From DASXUC01 sp036004445 (GTDB lineage Bacteria > Sysuimicrobiota > Sysuimicrobiia > Sysuimicrobiales > Kaftiobacteriaceae): a DNA stretch of 23,467 nucleotides. Positions 14,112-21,278 of the stretch are shown one piece after another; within the stretch, counting starts at the first letter, position 1, and every line of letters starts with the position of its first letter. Both the position numbers and the translations under genes were made by a program. The stretch covers positions 1 through 23,467 of the forward strand of contig DASYRL010000046.1 of NCBI GenBank assembly GCA_036004445.1. The letters run 5' to 3'. The notes under the pieces were generated by a model. The model saw only the letters and a program-made list of their open reading frames with translations. It searched no databases and was not told where the DNA came from.

Positions 14112-14136
14112 TCGACCAAAAGGACTAGAGTTGGTT

Positions 14137-14207
14137 CCGTTCGTGCTGAGCACATCGAAGCACGAAGGCCTACCGAAAATCGGCCTTCGACAGCTCAGGG
14201 CGAGCGG
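14137..14207. repeat. Dispersed inverted-repeat element at the end of the PIN gene
   Basis: Left part CCGTTCGTGCTGAGCACATC with a following GAAGCACGAAGG; right part CCTTCGACAGCTCAGGGCGA with GCGG. These are inverted versions of the family seen at 14898. The element overlaps the last 13 bases of the PIN toxin gene and supplies its stop codon. Confidence 0.8.
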
Positions 14208-14617
14208 TGGGGAACGGCCAGGAGACGAAGGAAGTCGGCGGGTGAGTAAATTGGGAGTTTGCTCGCGAGCGCGAGCAAATGTTCGTCGCCCGATACCAAT
14301 GCAGCCTGCATGTTCTCTGCGAGCACAACCAGATAGTCATCCCCTGGGTCGGAGGACCGCACGGTCGGAAGAATGTCTGGGTCGTTCGCTGAGGTCGCGG
14401 ATTCGGAGAGCCACGCGACAATCTCGCGTGCCTCTTCTGAGGTAATGTGCTTCCGCAGTTTAGGGTATGCCAGCGCACGTTCAAGCTCGGCAAGGAGCAG
14501 CGGGGACACGATGAGCTCGAACCGCCCCTGCACCCAGGCCTGCAATAGACGCGCCGGGGCGCCCGAGGGCGAAAGGAGAGCCGAAATGATGACATTCGGG
14601 TCGAGGACCGCCCGCAC
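14195..14617 (-). CDS. PIN-domain putative toxin
   Basis: 140 residues, of the COG1569 'putative toxin-antitoxin system toxin component, PIN family' type. Acidic residues: Asp6 (MRAVLDPNVIISALL), Glu44 (LLAELERAL), Asp93/Asp94 (DPGDDYLVVLAE) and Asp111 (LVSGDEHLL). It is a likely ribonuclease. It starts 3 nt after the upstream antitoxin gene. The stop codon and last codons (HRSP) are encoded by a repeat element, suggesting that the original C-terminus was replaced. Confidence 0.85.
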   Translation of the reverse strand: MRAVLDPNVIISALLSPSGAPARLLQAWVQGRFELIVSPLLLAELERALAYPKLRKHITSEEAREIVAWLSESATSANDPDILPTVRSSDPGDDYLVVLAENMQAALVSGDEHLLALASKLPIYSPADFLRLLAVPHRSP

Positions 14618-14620
14618 GGA

Positions 14621-14851
14621 TCAGCGCCGACGGCGCCGGCTCTTGTGCTGTGCCTCTACCGCGAGCTGACGGGCCTCTTCCTCAGATAGCCGGTTCCTTG
14701 CCCAGAGCCGTTCCAATCGGTCGAGTCCCAGGTCTCGTCGAAGGGCCTCCTCGATCACCGCGCTGTCGCCCTTGCCGCTGCGCGCCGCGCGCACTTTGAC
14801 GGCGCGGAGCACTTCTTGATCAAGCGTTAGGGTGGTTCGAACCTTGGGCAT
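14621..14851 (-). CDS. Ribbon-helix-helix antitoxin
   Basis: 76 residues. N-terminal ribbon-helix-helix DNA-binding fold: VRTTLTLDQEVLRAVKVRAA then GKGDSAVIEEALRRDLGL (about 4-43). The tail is strongly basic (SRRRRR). Followed at 3 nt by the PIN toxin gene, the standard antitoxin-first order. No ribosome binding site precedes the ATG, but a strong -10 box sits 6 nt before it, implying a leaderless transcript. Confidence 0.88.
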   Translation of the reverse strand: MPKVRTTLTLDQEVLRAVKVRAARSGKGDSAVIEEALRRDLGLDRLERLWARNRLSEEEARQLAVEAQHKSRRRRR

Positions 14852-14857
14852 GGTAGC

Positions 14858-14886
14858 ATCATAGCATCAAAGCACATGAACATCAA
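14858..14886 (-). promoter_or_regulatory. Predicted promoter of the RHH-PIN pair (leaderless)
   Basis: On the minus strand, TTGATG (14881-14886), a 17-nt spacer, then TATGAT (14858-14863; five of six consensus bases). Only GCTACC separates the -10 box from the ATG. The overlapping GATGCTATGATGCTACCATG sequence contains a short direct repeat that might be the antitoxin operator. Confidence 0.6.
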
Positions 14887-14897
14887 CTCCCAGGTTC

Positions 14898-14924
14898 GCC
14901 CTTCGACAGGCTCAGGGCAAACGG
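14898..14924. repeat. Dispersed 27-bp repeat, intergenic copy
   Basis: GCCCTTCGACAGGCTCAGGG plus CAAACGG. Near-identical to the segment inside pilM (6892-6918) and related to the element at 14137-14207. Confidence 0.88.
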
Positions 14925-14940
14925 GACAGACAAGTTGGAA

Positions 14941-15008
14941 CCCCTCACCCTACCCTCTCCCGGCAGCGGGAGAGGGTTCATATAGGGGGAGAGGGTCAGG
15001 GTGAGGGG
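14941..15008. repeat. CCCTCACCC/CCCTCTCCC inverted-repeat element, intergenic copy
   Basis: Ends CCCCTCACCCT (14941-14951) and AGGGTGAGGGG (14998-15008) are inverted; the inside contains CCCTCTCCC/GGGAGAGGG stems. It lies just upstream of the sensor kinase gene. A family member is inserted in the HEAT-repeat gene at 22288-22407. Confidence 0.9.
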
Positions 15009-15029
15009 GAACCGAAATCACCAGCCGCA

Positions 15030-17090
15030 ATGAAAGGGACGCAAGACCGACTTCCCCAACTGGCCCAGGCAACGCTAGCCGTGCGGTGGCTGTTCTTCGC
15101 CGCCGTGATCGGATTGCAGGCGTTCCGACCCGGCCTGCTCTGGCCGGAGGCCACGTTGGGCTTTTACGCCATTATCTTCGCCTATACGCTCGCGGCGACG
15201 CTTGCCGCCTCAATCTGGCCCGCGGCGACCGAGCGCGTAGCGCGCATCGCGCTGCTGCTCGACCTCGGCGTTGTGGCAGTCGCCGCGTATACGTCGGCGT
15301 ATCCCCAGCAGATGATCGGGTTGGGATTCCTCGTCGTCGGGACGATCGGCCTGTTGTCGGGACACGTCACCGGCACCATTGCCGCCGCCGCCCTGGCCGC
15401 GCTTCAACTACCAACCATCCCGGGCTCGACCGTCGGACCTGACCGGTGGCTCGCGTGGGCCGTGCTCGCCACCAGCCTGCTGGCGGCCGCTAATGCGGGA
15501 GCGATCGCCACCCGCCGCCTCGACCAGCGCGCCGACGAGCAAGGCGTGTTCGAGGCAATCCGGAATCTCGTTATCGAAGAAGCGCCTGTCGCTGAATCCG
15601 CCCAGCGGGTACTCCAGGTCCTCTTGCGGTTCTTCCGAGGGGACAGCGGCTCGCTGATGCTGTTCAATCCGGACTCCGAGCAGCTGGAAATCCTCAGCTC
15701 ACAGGGTCTGGCAGAGTCGTACTCAGGGGCGCGCGTCCGGCGTGGAGAGGGTATTGCCGGAGCGGTTATTCAGGAGGGACGGGCGGTTCTACTGACCCCT
15801 CAGGTCGGAGGTCCCTTCCGCCTGACCCGCCGTGAGATCGGATCCTCGATGTGCCTCCCCGTGGTCGTCACCGGCCAGCCCTTGGGCATCCTCAACGTCA
15901 ACCGGCTCGCCTCGCGGGCACAGTTCACCGCGGAGAACCTGAAGACCGCGGAGCTGGCCACCCATGGGCTGGCGGGGTTGCTACTCCGGGCCCAATTCGA
16001 GCGCATCGTTTCAGCCGCCCTCGATGACCTGACGGGCAGCCAGACCGGACTGAGCGAGGCCATCGTCCGCGGGCCGGCCGTCCTGTGGCCGTCGCTGCTG
16101 GAAACGGCCCAGTCGTTGACCGGCGCGACGTTCGGTGTGCTCGCACTCGAGCGCGAGGACACGGCCAACATCGACATCGTGGCGGCGCGCGGCATCGACG
16201 GCACCCGCGCCCGGGCGCTGCTGCCGTCCCTGCTGGCCGCGAACACGTTCAACGAGATCCGCAGCGGCAACGGAGCGGGGACACAGGTCACCTGTGTCCC
16301 CCTGCGCTTCGGCAACCAGAACGTCGGCGCGCTCGGACTCGGCCTGCCTAACGGCGGGACCACGTCCCGCCACCTGCTGGAAGCGCTCGGCCGCCACGTC
16401 GCCGCCGCGGTCCACACCGCCCGCACGGCGTACCGCCTCGTGGATATCGGCGTGGTCGAGGAGCGGCGGCGGATCGCCCGGGAGATGCACGATGGATTGG
16501 CCCAAACGCTGGCCGACGCGCTGCTGCAGACCGATCTCTCGGCGATGTCCGCGCAGTCCGGCACGGCCGCCGACCGGATCGGCGGAGAGCTCAAGGAACT
16601 CCGCGGCCTGTTGGAACGGGGCATGCGCGAACTGCGCGAATTCATGAGCGAACTGCGGCGGGCAGACGAGACGCCGGTCGGACTGGTCTCCGAACTGGAA
16701 GCCATTGCGCGGGAGTTCAAACGCCGGAACCGCGTGGAAACGACCGTGGTCGCGACCGGCGACGATTCGCGGCCTCCATCGGCCGTTCGCCATGCGTTGC
16801 TGGCGATCACCCGGCAGGCGCTCGCGAACGTCCGCACGCACGCCCAGGCGTCGGCAGTGACGATCCGCCTCGACGTCGCGGATTCGACCTGCACGCTCAG
16901 CGTCAGCGACGATGGCAGCGGGTTCGACGTCGCCGGCTACCTGGCGCGCCCCCGCTCACCGCGCAATCTGGGTCTGACGTCAATGCAGGAACGAGCCACA
17001 CTCGTCGGCGGCACGCTCCAGATCGACAGCGCCCGAGGACGCGGGACGGTCGTCACGGCCCGTATTCCCATAGGAGACAACCATGACTAA
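15030..17090 (+). CDS. NarL-type sensor histidine kinase, MASE-like membrane part plus two GAF domains
   Basis: 686 residues. About five or six hydrophobic helices (residues 15-165) form a membrane sensor without a large periplasmic loop. Two GAF-like domains follow (about 178-310, GDSGSLMLFNPDSEQLEIL; and about 350-465). A HisKA_3 box then has ERRRIAREMHDGLAQTLADA (His487 predicted phosphorylated). The ATPase domain shows the N-box (ALANVRTHA), G1 (DDGSGFD) and G2 (GRGTVV). It phosphorylates the co-encoded LuxR-type regulator; the genes overlap by 8 nt. The signal is unknown. Start: the ATG at 15030 has no good ribosome binding site. Whether it controls the pilus genes is inference from position only. 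Confidence 0.88.
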   Translation: MKGTQDRLPQLAQATLAVRWLFFAAVIGLQAFRPGLLWPEATLGFYAIIFAYTLAATLAASIWPAATERVARIALLLDLGVVAVAAYTSAYPQQMIGLGFLVVGTIGLLSGHVTGTIAAAALAALQLPTIPGSTVGPDRWLAWAVLATSLLAAANAGAIATRRLDQRADEQGVFEAIRNLVIEEAPVAESAQRVLQVLLRFFRGDSGSLMLFNPDSEQLEILSSQGLAESYSGARVRRGEGIAGAVIQEGRAVLLTPQVGGPFRLTRREIGSSMCLPVVVTGQPLGILNVNRLASRAQFTAENLKTAELATHGLAGLLLRAQFERIVSAALDDLTGSQTGLSEAIVRGPAVLWPSLLETAQSLTGATFGVLALEREDTANIDIVAARGIDGTRARALLPSLLAANTFNEIRSGNGAGTQVTCVPLRFGNQNVGALGLGLPNGGTTSRHLLEALGRHVAAAVHTARTAYRLVDIGVVEERRRIAREMHDGLAQTLADALLQTDLSAMSAQSGTAADRIGGELKELRGLLERGMRELREFMSELRRADETPVGLVSELEAIAREFKRRNRVETTVVATGDDSRPPSAVRHALLAITRQALANVRTHAQASAVTIRLDVADSTCTLSVSDDGSGFDVAGYLARPRSPRNLGLTSMQERATLVGGTLQIDSARGRGTVVTARIPIGDNHD

Positions 17091-17754
17091 GTCCCGCGCC
17101 ATGCGCGTGCTGATCGCCGACGACCATGCGCTCTTTCGCCAAGGCGTGCGCCGCCTGCTGGAAACCGCCGACGACATCGAGATCGTCGGCGAAGCGGAGT
17201 CGGGCGAGGAGACCATCGAGCTCGTCGAACAGCTGGCGCCGGACATCGTCCTCCTCGACGTGGCGATGCCGAACCTGTCTGGTCTGGAGGCGGCACGGGT
17301 CATCAAAACGATGAGCCCGCGCACGGGGGTGATCATGCTCACCGTGCATGCCGACGAGGAGTACCTCTTCGAAGCCATCAAGGCCGGCGCGATGGGCTAC
17401 CTGCTCAAAGACACCACCCCCGACGAGCTGATGAACGCGATCCGGGTCGTCTACCAGGGTGAGGGCCTGCTGGCGCCGTCCGTGGCGGCCAAAGTCATGC
17501 GTGAGTTCGCGCGGACCCGGGAGGTCACGGACCTCAGCTCGGTGCTGACGCCCCTGACGAGCCGCGAGGTCGAGATCCTCCAGCAGGTTACCGCGGGCCT
17601 GGCCAACAAGGAAATCGCGCAGCGGCTGAGCATCAGCGACCGGACCGTGAAGAACCACCTGAGCAACATCATGGAGAAACTCCACGTGAACAGCCGGACC
17701 CAAGCGGCCGTCTACGCCTTACGGGCCGGCCTTGTGCAGCCTCCCGGCGAGTAA
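17083..17754 (+). CDS. NarL/LuxR-family response regulator
   Basis: 223 residues. Receiver domain (about 7-125) with Asp13/Asp14, phosphoacceptor Asp59 (DIVLLDVAMPN), Thr87 and Lys109. The LuxR-type helix-turn-helix (about 155-215) has LTSREVEILQQVTAGLANKE and ISDRTVKNHLSNIMEKLHV. It overlaps the kinase stop by 8 nt and has AGGAGA 7 nt upstream of its ATG, so kinase and regulator are a coupled pair. Likely a phosphorylation-dependent transcription factor; targets are not identifiable here. Confidence 0.95.
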   Translation: MTKSRAMRVLIADDHALFRQGVRRLLETADDIEIVGEAESGEETIELVEQLAPDIVLLDVAMPNLSGLEAARVIKTMSPRTGVIMLTVHADEEYLFEAIKAGAMGYLLKDTTPDELMNAIRVVYQGEGLLAPSVAAKVMREFARTREVTDLSSVLTPLTSREVEILQQVTAGLANKEIAQRLSISDRTVKNHLSNIMEKLHVNSRTQAAVYALRAGLVQPPGE

Positions 17755-17757
17755 GGG

Positions 17758-17855
17758 CGTCTGCCCAGTCTACCCTGTCTCCCCAGTCTTCTCAGTCTGC
17801 GGACCTGACAGGGAAGACAGGGAAGACTGGGAGGACTGGGAGGACTGGGAAGACG
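17758..17855. repeat. Second hairpin built of 9-nt tandem units
   Basis: Left arm nonamers start at 17766, 17775, 17784 and 17793 (CAGTCTACC, CTGTCTCCC, CAGTCTTCT, CAGTCTGCG). Right arm nonamers start at 17810, 17819, 17828, 17837 and 17846 (AGGGAAGAC twice, TGGGAGGAC twice, TGGGAAGAC). The arms pair imperfectly over about 40 nt. It lies between the two response regulator genes and may terminate the kinase operon. Confidence 0.88.
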
Positions 17856-17933
17856 TCAGTTGGCCTGGTACTTAAGGCCCATGGACGGGCCGACAGGTCC
17901 ATGGCTACACTCACGACAAGGCCGGAGGTCGAG

Positions 17934-18311
17934 GTGGCTAAGATTCGCGTGCTGCTGGTTGACGACAACGCGGGATTCCGCCAGCGGATGGCCCGCCTGC
18001 TGCAGACGCAGGACGACCTCGAGGTCATCGGCGAGGGCGCCGACGGCAGCGACGCCGTGACCCTCGCCGGCACGCTGCGCCCAGACGTCATCCTGATGGA
18101 CTTCCGGATGGCCGGGCTCGACGGCTTCACCGCCGCTCGGTCAATCACCCGCGAGCACCCCGCGGTGCGGGTCTTTCTCCTGACGGCCTACCCCGGGGCG
18201 TTGGACAAGGATAAGATCAGCCGAAGCGGGATCGCGGGTTTGCTCATCAAGGACATGCCGGCGGCGGAGATCTTCGAAGCGATTCGTTCCGCGGCGGCGA
18301 AAAGCGCGTAA
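17934..18311 (+). CDS. Stand-alone receiver-domain response regulator
   Basis: 125 residues from GTG at 17934 (GTGGCTAAGATTCGC), chosen because GGAGG lies 5 nt upstream; an ATG at 17901 has no comparable site. Receiver only: acidic pocket Asp10/Asp11 (LLVDDN), phosphoacceptor Asp56 (ILMDFRMAG), Thr84 and Lys106 (GLLIKDMP). There is no output domain, so it acts by protein-protein contact, like CheY- or PilG/PilH-type regulators. It lies between the two-component pair and the convergent pilB, so it may act on pilus function; that is inferred. Confidence 0.88.
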   Translation: MAKIRVLLVDDNAGFRQRMARLLQTQDDLEVIGEGADGSDAVTLAGTLRPDVILMDFRMAGLDGFTAARSITREHPAVRVFLLTAYPGALDKDKISRSGIAGLLIKDMPAAEIFEAIRSAAAKSA

Positions 18312-18320
18312 TCTTCTGCC

Positions 18321-18389
18321 GTCATTGCGAGCGCAGCGAAGCAATCTCAGATCTGGGATTGCTTCGTCGCTTACGCTCCTCGCAATGAC
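18321..18389. repeat. CATTGCGAG/CTCGCAATG palindromic element, copy 3
   Basis: Ends GTCATTGCGAG (18321-18331) and CTCGCAATGAC (18379-18389), with GAAGCAATCTCAGATCTGGG and a GATTGCTTC partner inside. It occupies the gap between the convergent response regulator and pilB genes and could serve as a two-way terminator. Confidence 0.93.
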
Positions 18390-18391
18390 TA

Positions 18392-20086
18392 CTACGTCGC
18401 GGGCTCCTCCACCCTCGTAACGCGGAGTACTTCCTCCACGGTCGTCAATCCCCGCATCGCCTTGAGCATGCCGTCCACGCGCATCGTGGCCATCCCTTCC
18501 GCGCGCCCCGCCTCGGCCAGTTCAGACGCCGACGCCCGTCCCAGGACGAGGCGCCGGATTGACTCGGTCATCGGCAGGACTTCGTAGATCCCGGTCCGTC
18601 CGAGGTACCCGGTGTGCCGGCACTGCGCGCACCCACGCGCGCGGTGGAACTGGGCGGGCGGCAGCGGCTCCTTGACCATGGATTCCAGCCAGGCCACGAT
18701 CTCGACCGGCGCCGGCTCGGGAACCTTGCAGTGGGGGCAGAGCAGCCGCACGAGCCGCTGTGAGACGACGCCGATGACCGCCGAGGCCACGAGGAACTGC
18801 TCGATGCCCATATCCTGCAGTCGGGTCAGCGCCCCCGGGGCGTCGTTCGTGTGAATCGTGGTGAGCACCAGGTGGCCGGTCAGCGCCGCCTGCACCGCGA
18901 TCTCCGCGGTTTCGACGTCGCGCACCTCGCCGATCATGATGATGTCGGGGTCGTGCCGGACGATCGACCGCAGCCCCGTGGCAAACGTCAGCCCGGCGCG
19001 TGGGTTCACCTGAATGTGGTTCACGCCCGGCAGCTGGTACTCGACAGGGTCTTCGATGGTGATGATGTTACGGTCCACGGAGTTGAGGATCGCCAGACTG
19101 CTGACCAGTGTCGTGGTCTTCCCGCTGCCGGTCGGTCCACTGACCAGAATGATGCCGTAAGGCTGGTGGATCAGCGTCTCGTAGCGGTGGCGCGCCGCGG
19201 GGTGCATTCCCAGCTCCTCGAGCGACAGCAGGCCCTGAGTCTTATCGAGGAGACGCAGCGCGGCCCGCTCGCCGTAGAGCGTCGGGATCGTGGAGACGCG
19301 AAAGTCGAACCGCCGGCCATCGACTTGCTCTTCAAACGCCCCGTCCTGCGGCAGCCGGCGTTCGGCAATATTGAGGCGTGCGAGGACCTTGATGCGGGCG
19401 ATCAGCGACAGGTGCACGTCCACGCCGAGATTCATTACCGTCTGCAGGACGCCATCGATGCGGTAGCGGACCCGGACTTCCTGCTCCCCCGGCTCGACGT
19501 GGATGTCGCTGGCGCGATCCTTCGCCGCCTGGGTGAGGATCAGGCTGACCAGGCGCACTACGGGAGCGTCGTCGGCCCCGTCCGACGAGGCCGCAACGGC
19601 CGCATCCTTCGACTCGCCAATCTCCCCCATCAACGCCTGCGCGGCCGCGCCCATCCCGTACGCGCGCTCGATCGCGGCGTTAATCTGCGATTCGGTGGCA
19701 ACCACGGGCCTGATGGGCCGCTTCGCGGCGATCTCGACGTCGTCGATGGCAAAGACGTCGAGCGGATCCGCCATCGCGACCAGGAGCGCTCCTTCGGCGG
19801 AGTACAGCGGAATCAGCCGGTGCTTCCGGGCCATCGCCTCCGACAGGAGCCGCACGGCGGAGGGATCGATGCGCTGGATCGACAGGTCGACGGCTTGCAG
19901 ACCCAGCTGCCCCGCCAGCGCCTGGGCGATCTCCTCCTCGGTTGCCAACCCCATACTGACGAGCACCCGACCCAGGCGCTGGCGCGTCTCCCGCTGACGC
20001 GCCAGCGCCCGCGTCAGTTCGTCGGGGGTGACGACGTTCGATTCGACCAGGAGATCTCCGATGCGCTTACGGTGAACCTTCGCCAC
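18392..20086 (-). CDS. pilB: type IV pilus extension ATPase PilB
   Basis: 564 residues. N-terminal MshEN-type domain (about 1-145: GDLLVESNVVTPDELTRAL, LGRVLVSMGLATEEEI) that in relatives can bind c-di-GMP. The ATPase core has Walker A GPTGSGKT (317-324), Walker B IIMIGE (382-387), the Asp box IEDPVEYQ and the His box LTTIHTNDA. Zinc-binding cysteines are Cys450, Cys453, Cys486 and Cys489. It powers pilus extension through PilC; a GspE role in type II secretion is less likely, given the pilin set. The start is GTG at 20086 with GAGG 5 nt upstream. It follows the HD-domain gene by 67 nt in a minus-strand operon. Confidence 0.94.
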   Translation of the reverse strand: MAKVHRKRIGDLLVESNVVTPDELTRALARQRETRQRLGRVLVSMGLATEEEIAQALAGQLGLQAVDLSIQRIDPSAVRLLSEAMARKHRLIPLYSAEGALLVAMADPLDVFAIDDVEIAAKRPIRPVVATESQINAAIERAYGMGAAAQALMGEIGESKDAAVAASSDGADDAPVVRLVSLILTQAAKDRASDIHVEPGEQEVRVRYRIDGVLQTVMNLGVDVHLSLIARIKVLARLNIAERRLPQDGAFEEQVDGRRFDFRVSTIPTLYGERAALRLLDKTQGLLSLEELGMHPAARHRYETLIHQPYGIILVSGPTGSGKTTTLVSSLAILNSVDRNIITIEDPVEYQLPGVNHIQVNPRAGLTFATGLRSIVRHDPDIIMIGEVRDVETAEIAVQAALTGHLVLTTIHTNDAPGALTRLQDMGIEQFLVASAVIGVVSQRLVRLLCPHCKVPEPAPVEIVAWLESMVKEPLPPAQFHRARGCAQCRHTGYLGRTGIYEVLPMTESIRRLVLGRASASELAEAGRAEGMATMRVDGMLKAMRGLTTVEEVLRVTRVEEPAT

Positions 20087-20153
20087 TGGTGCCTCGCCTG
20101 TTCGATGACGACCTCTGGTATGGTATCACGATTCGCTACTCTCGATTCACCAT

Positions 20154-21278
20154 TCACAGGACTTTGGAGAGGTCGACGCCGCCCGCCGACATGCTGTGGA
20201 AGGTCTCGACGAGAGCGTGGATGTGCGCTCTGGTGAACTGGGGACCCGGATCGTTGGTGAGCTCCTGCAGCACTTCACCCAGCGAACGGTCCGCTCGGTC
20301 AGGATCTCGATCAGCGGTGAGGGCGTCCAGGTAGTCGGCGGCCCCGATCAACTGGGACTGGGACAGCAAGAGTCCGGGGATCTCCGGCGTTCCCCCATGA
20401 TGCTCCAGCGCAACCACCATTGGCAGGGTCTGATCCGAGCTGAGGTCGCGCAGCAGATACGCCCCCTCAGCCATGTGCCGCCACCCCGGCCGGGGGCCCA
20501 TGCGCGTGCGCTCCATCACCCGCACGTCCTCAGGTAGTAGGAAGAGACCCACATCGTGCAGCAGGGCCGCGGTGGTTAGTTCGACCAGATCGGTCCCGGC
20601 GAGACCCAGCCCTCTGGCCGCGGTCGACGCGAACACGGCGGTGGCCACGGCGTGCGCCGGATCGAGTTCGTCGTGGTCGCGGGCGACGGCGGCGCGCCAC
20701 AGGACGGCGGGCGTGTCGTCCAAAGCCCGGATCACCGCTTCGGCGGTCATCCTGGCGCGGGCGACGTCGGCGGGCTGAGCGCGGGTCACATCCCGGTAGA
20801 TGCCCGCCACGACCGCCAGTGAGGCTGCGTAGGCTCCGGACGGGTCTGGCGGCGGCGTGCTGCGCGCGGCGGTGAGCGGCTCGACGTCGATGTGGCTGCC
20901 CCCCGTACTGAGCAGCGCCTCCTGAAGCCCGCCTTCGGCGATGAGCTCTTCGGGTTCTATGGCCAGGAAGCGCACCAGCGAGAATAGCTCAGCACGGCTC
21001 ACGTCCCGTCGGATCACCAGACCGCCGACCCGGCGGGCCGCCAGATGCCCGATGATCAGCCCGGCCTCGCGCTCTTCCGCCCGGAACGCCTCGCGCCGCA
21101 CCGTCAGCGTGCCCGCGCCGATCCCGATACGCAGCCGCGGGCTGACGTTGAGTTCTTCGTTCACGAGTGCGTCGATGCGATCCACAAGCGAAGCGGCGCC
21201 GGCATGGTCGGCTCCATAGAGCCGCACGTGCTGCAGCGCGACGACCAGGGCGTGGAGGAGATCGGCGCCGGAGCCCAT
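20154..21278 (-). CDS. HD-domain protein with degenerate GYP motif
   Basis: 374 residues. The N-terminal half (about 1-115: LLHALVVALQHVRLYGADHA ... SRAELFSLVRFLA) is a domain shared with the two neighbouring genes. The C-terminal half is an HD-type metal-dependent hydrolase fold: His209, HD at 241-242 (TTAALLHDVGLFLLPEDV), His268, HH at 293-294 and AADYLDALTADR. The GYP loop of active HD-GYP c-di-GMP phosphodiesterases is changed to HHGGTPEIPG, so substrate and activity are uncertain. The ATG overlaps the HEAT gene stop as TGATG. Confidence 0.85.
   Translation of the reverse strand: MGSGADLLHALVVALQHVRLYGADHAGAASLVDRIDALVNEELNVSPRLRIGIGAGTLTVRREAFRAEEREAGLIIGHLAARRVGGLVIRRDVSRAELFSLVRFLAIEPEELIAEGGLQEALLSTGGSHIDVEPLTAARSTPPPDPSGAYAASLAVVAGIYRDVTRAQPADVARARMTAEAVIRALDDTPAVLWRAAVARDHDELDPAHAVATAVFASTAARGLGLAGTDLVELTTAALLHDVGLFLLPEDVRVMERTRMGPRPGWRHMAEGAYLLRDLSSDQTLPMVVALEHHGGTPEIPGLLLSQSQLIGAADYLDALTADRDPDRADRSLGEVLQELTNDPGPQFTRAHIHALVETFHSMSAGGVDLSKVL

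Noticed and set aside
15800..16894. Minus-strand open frame opposite the sensor kinase
   Set aside because: Ser/Arg-rich shadow of the kinase GAF and HisKA region.
18851..20236. Long plus-strand open frame opposite pilB
   Set aside because: Antisense shadow of a clearly recognisable PilB; no motifs and odd composition.
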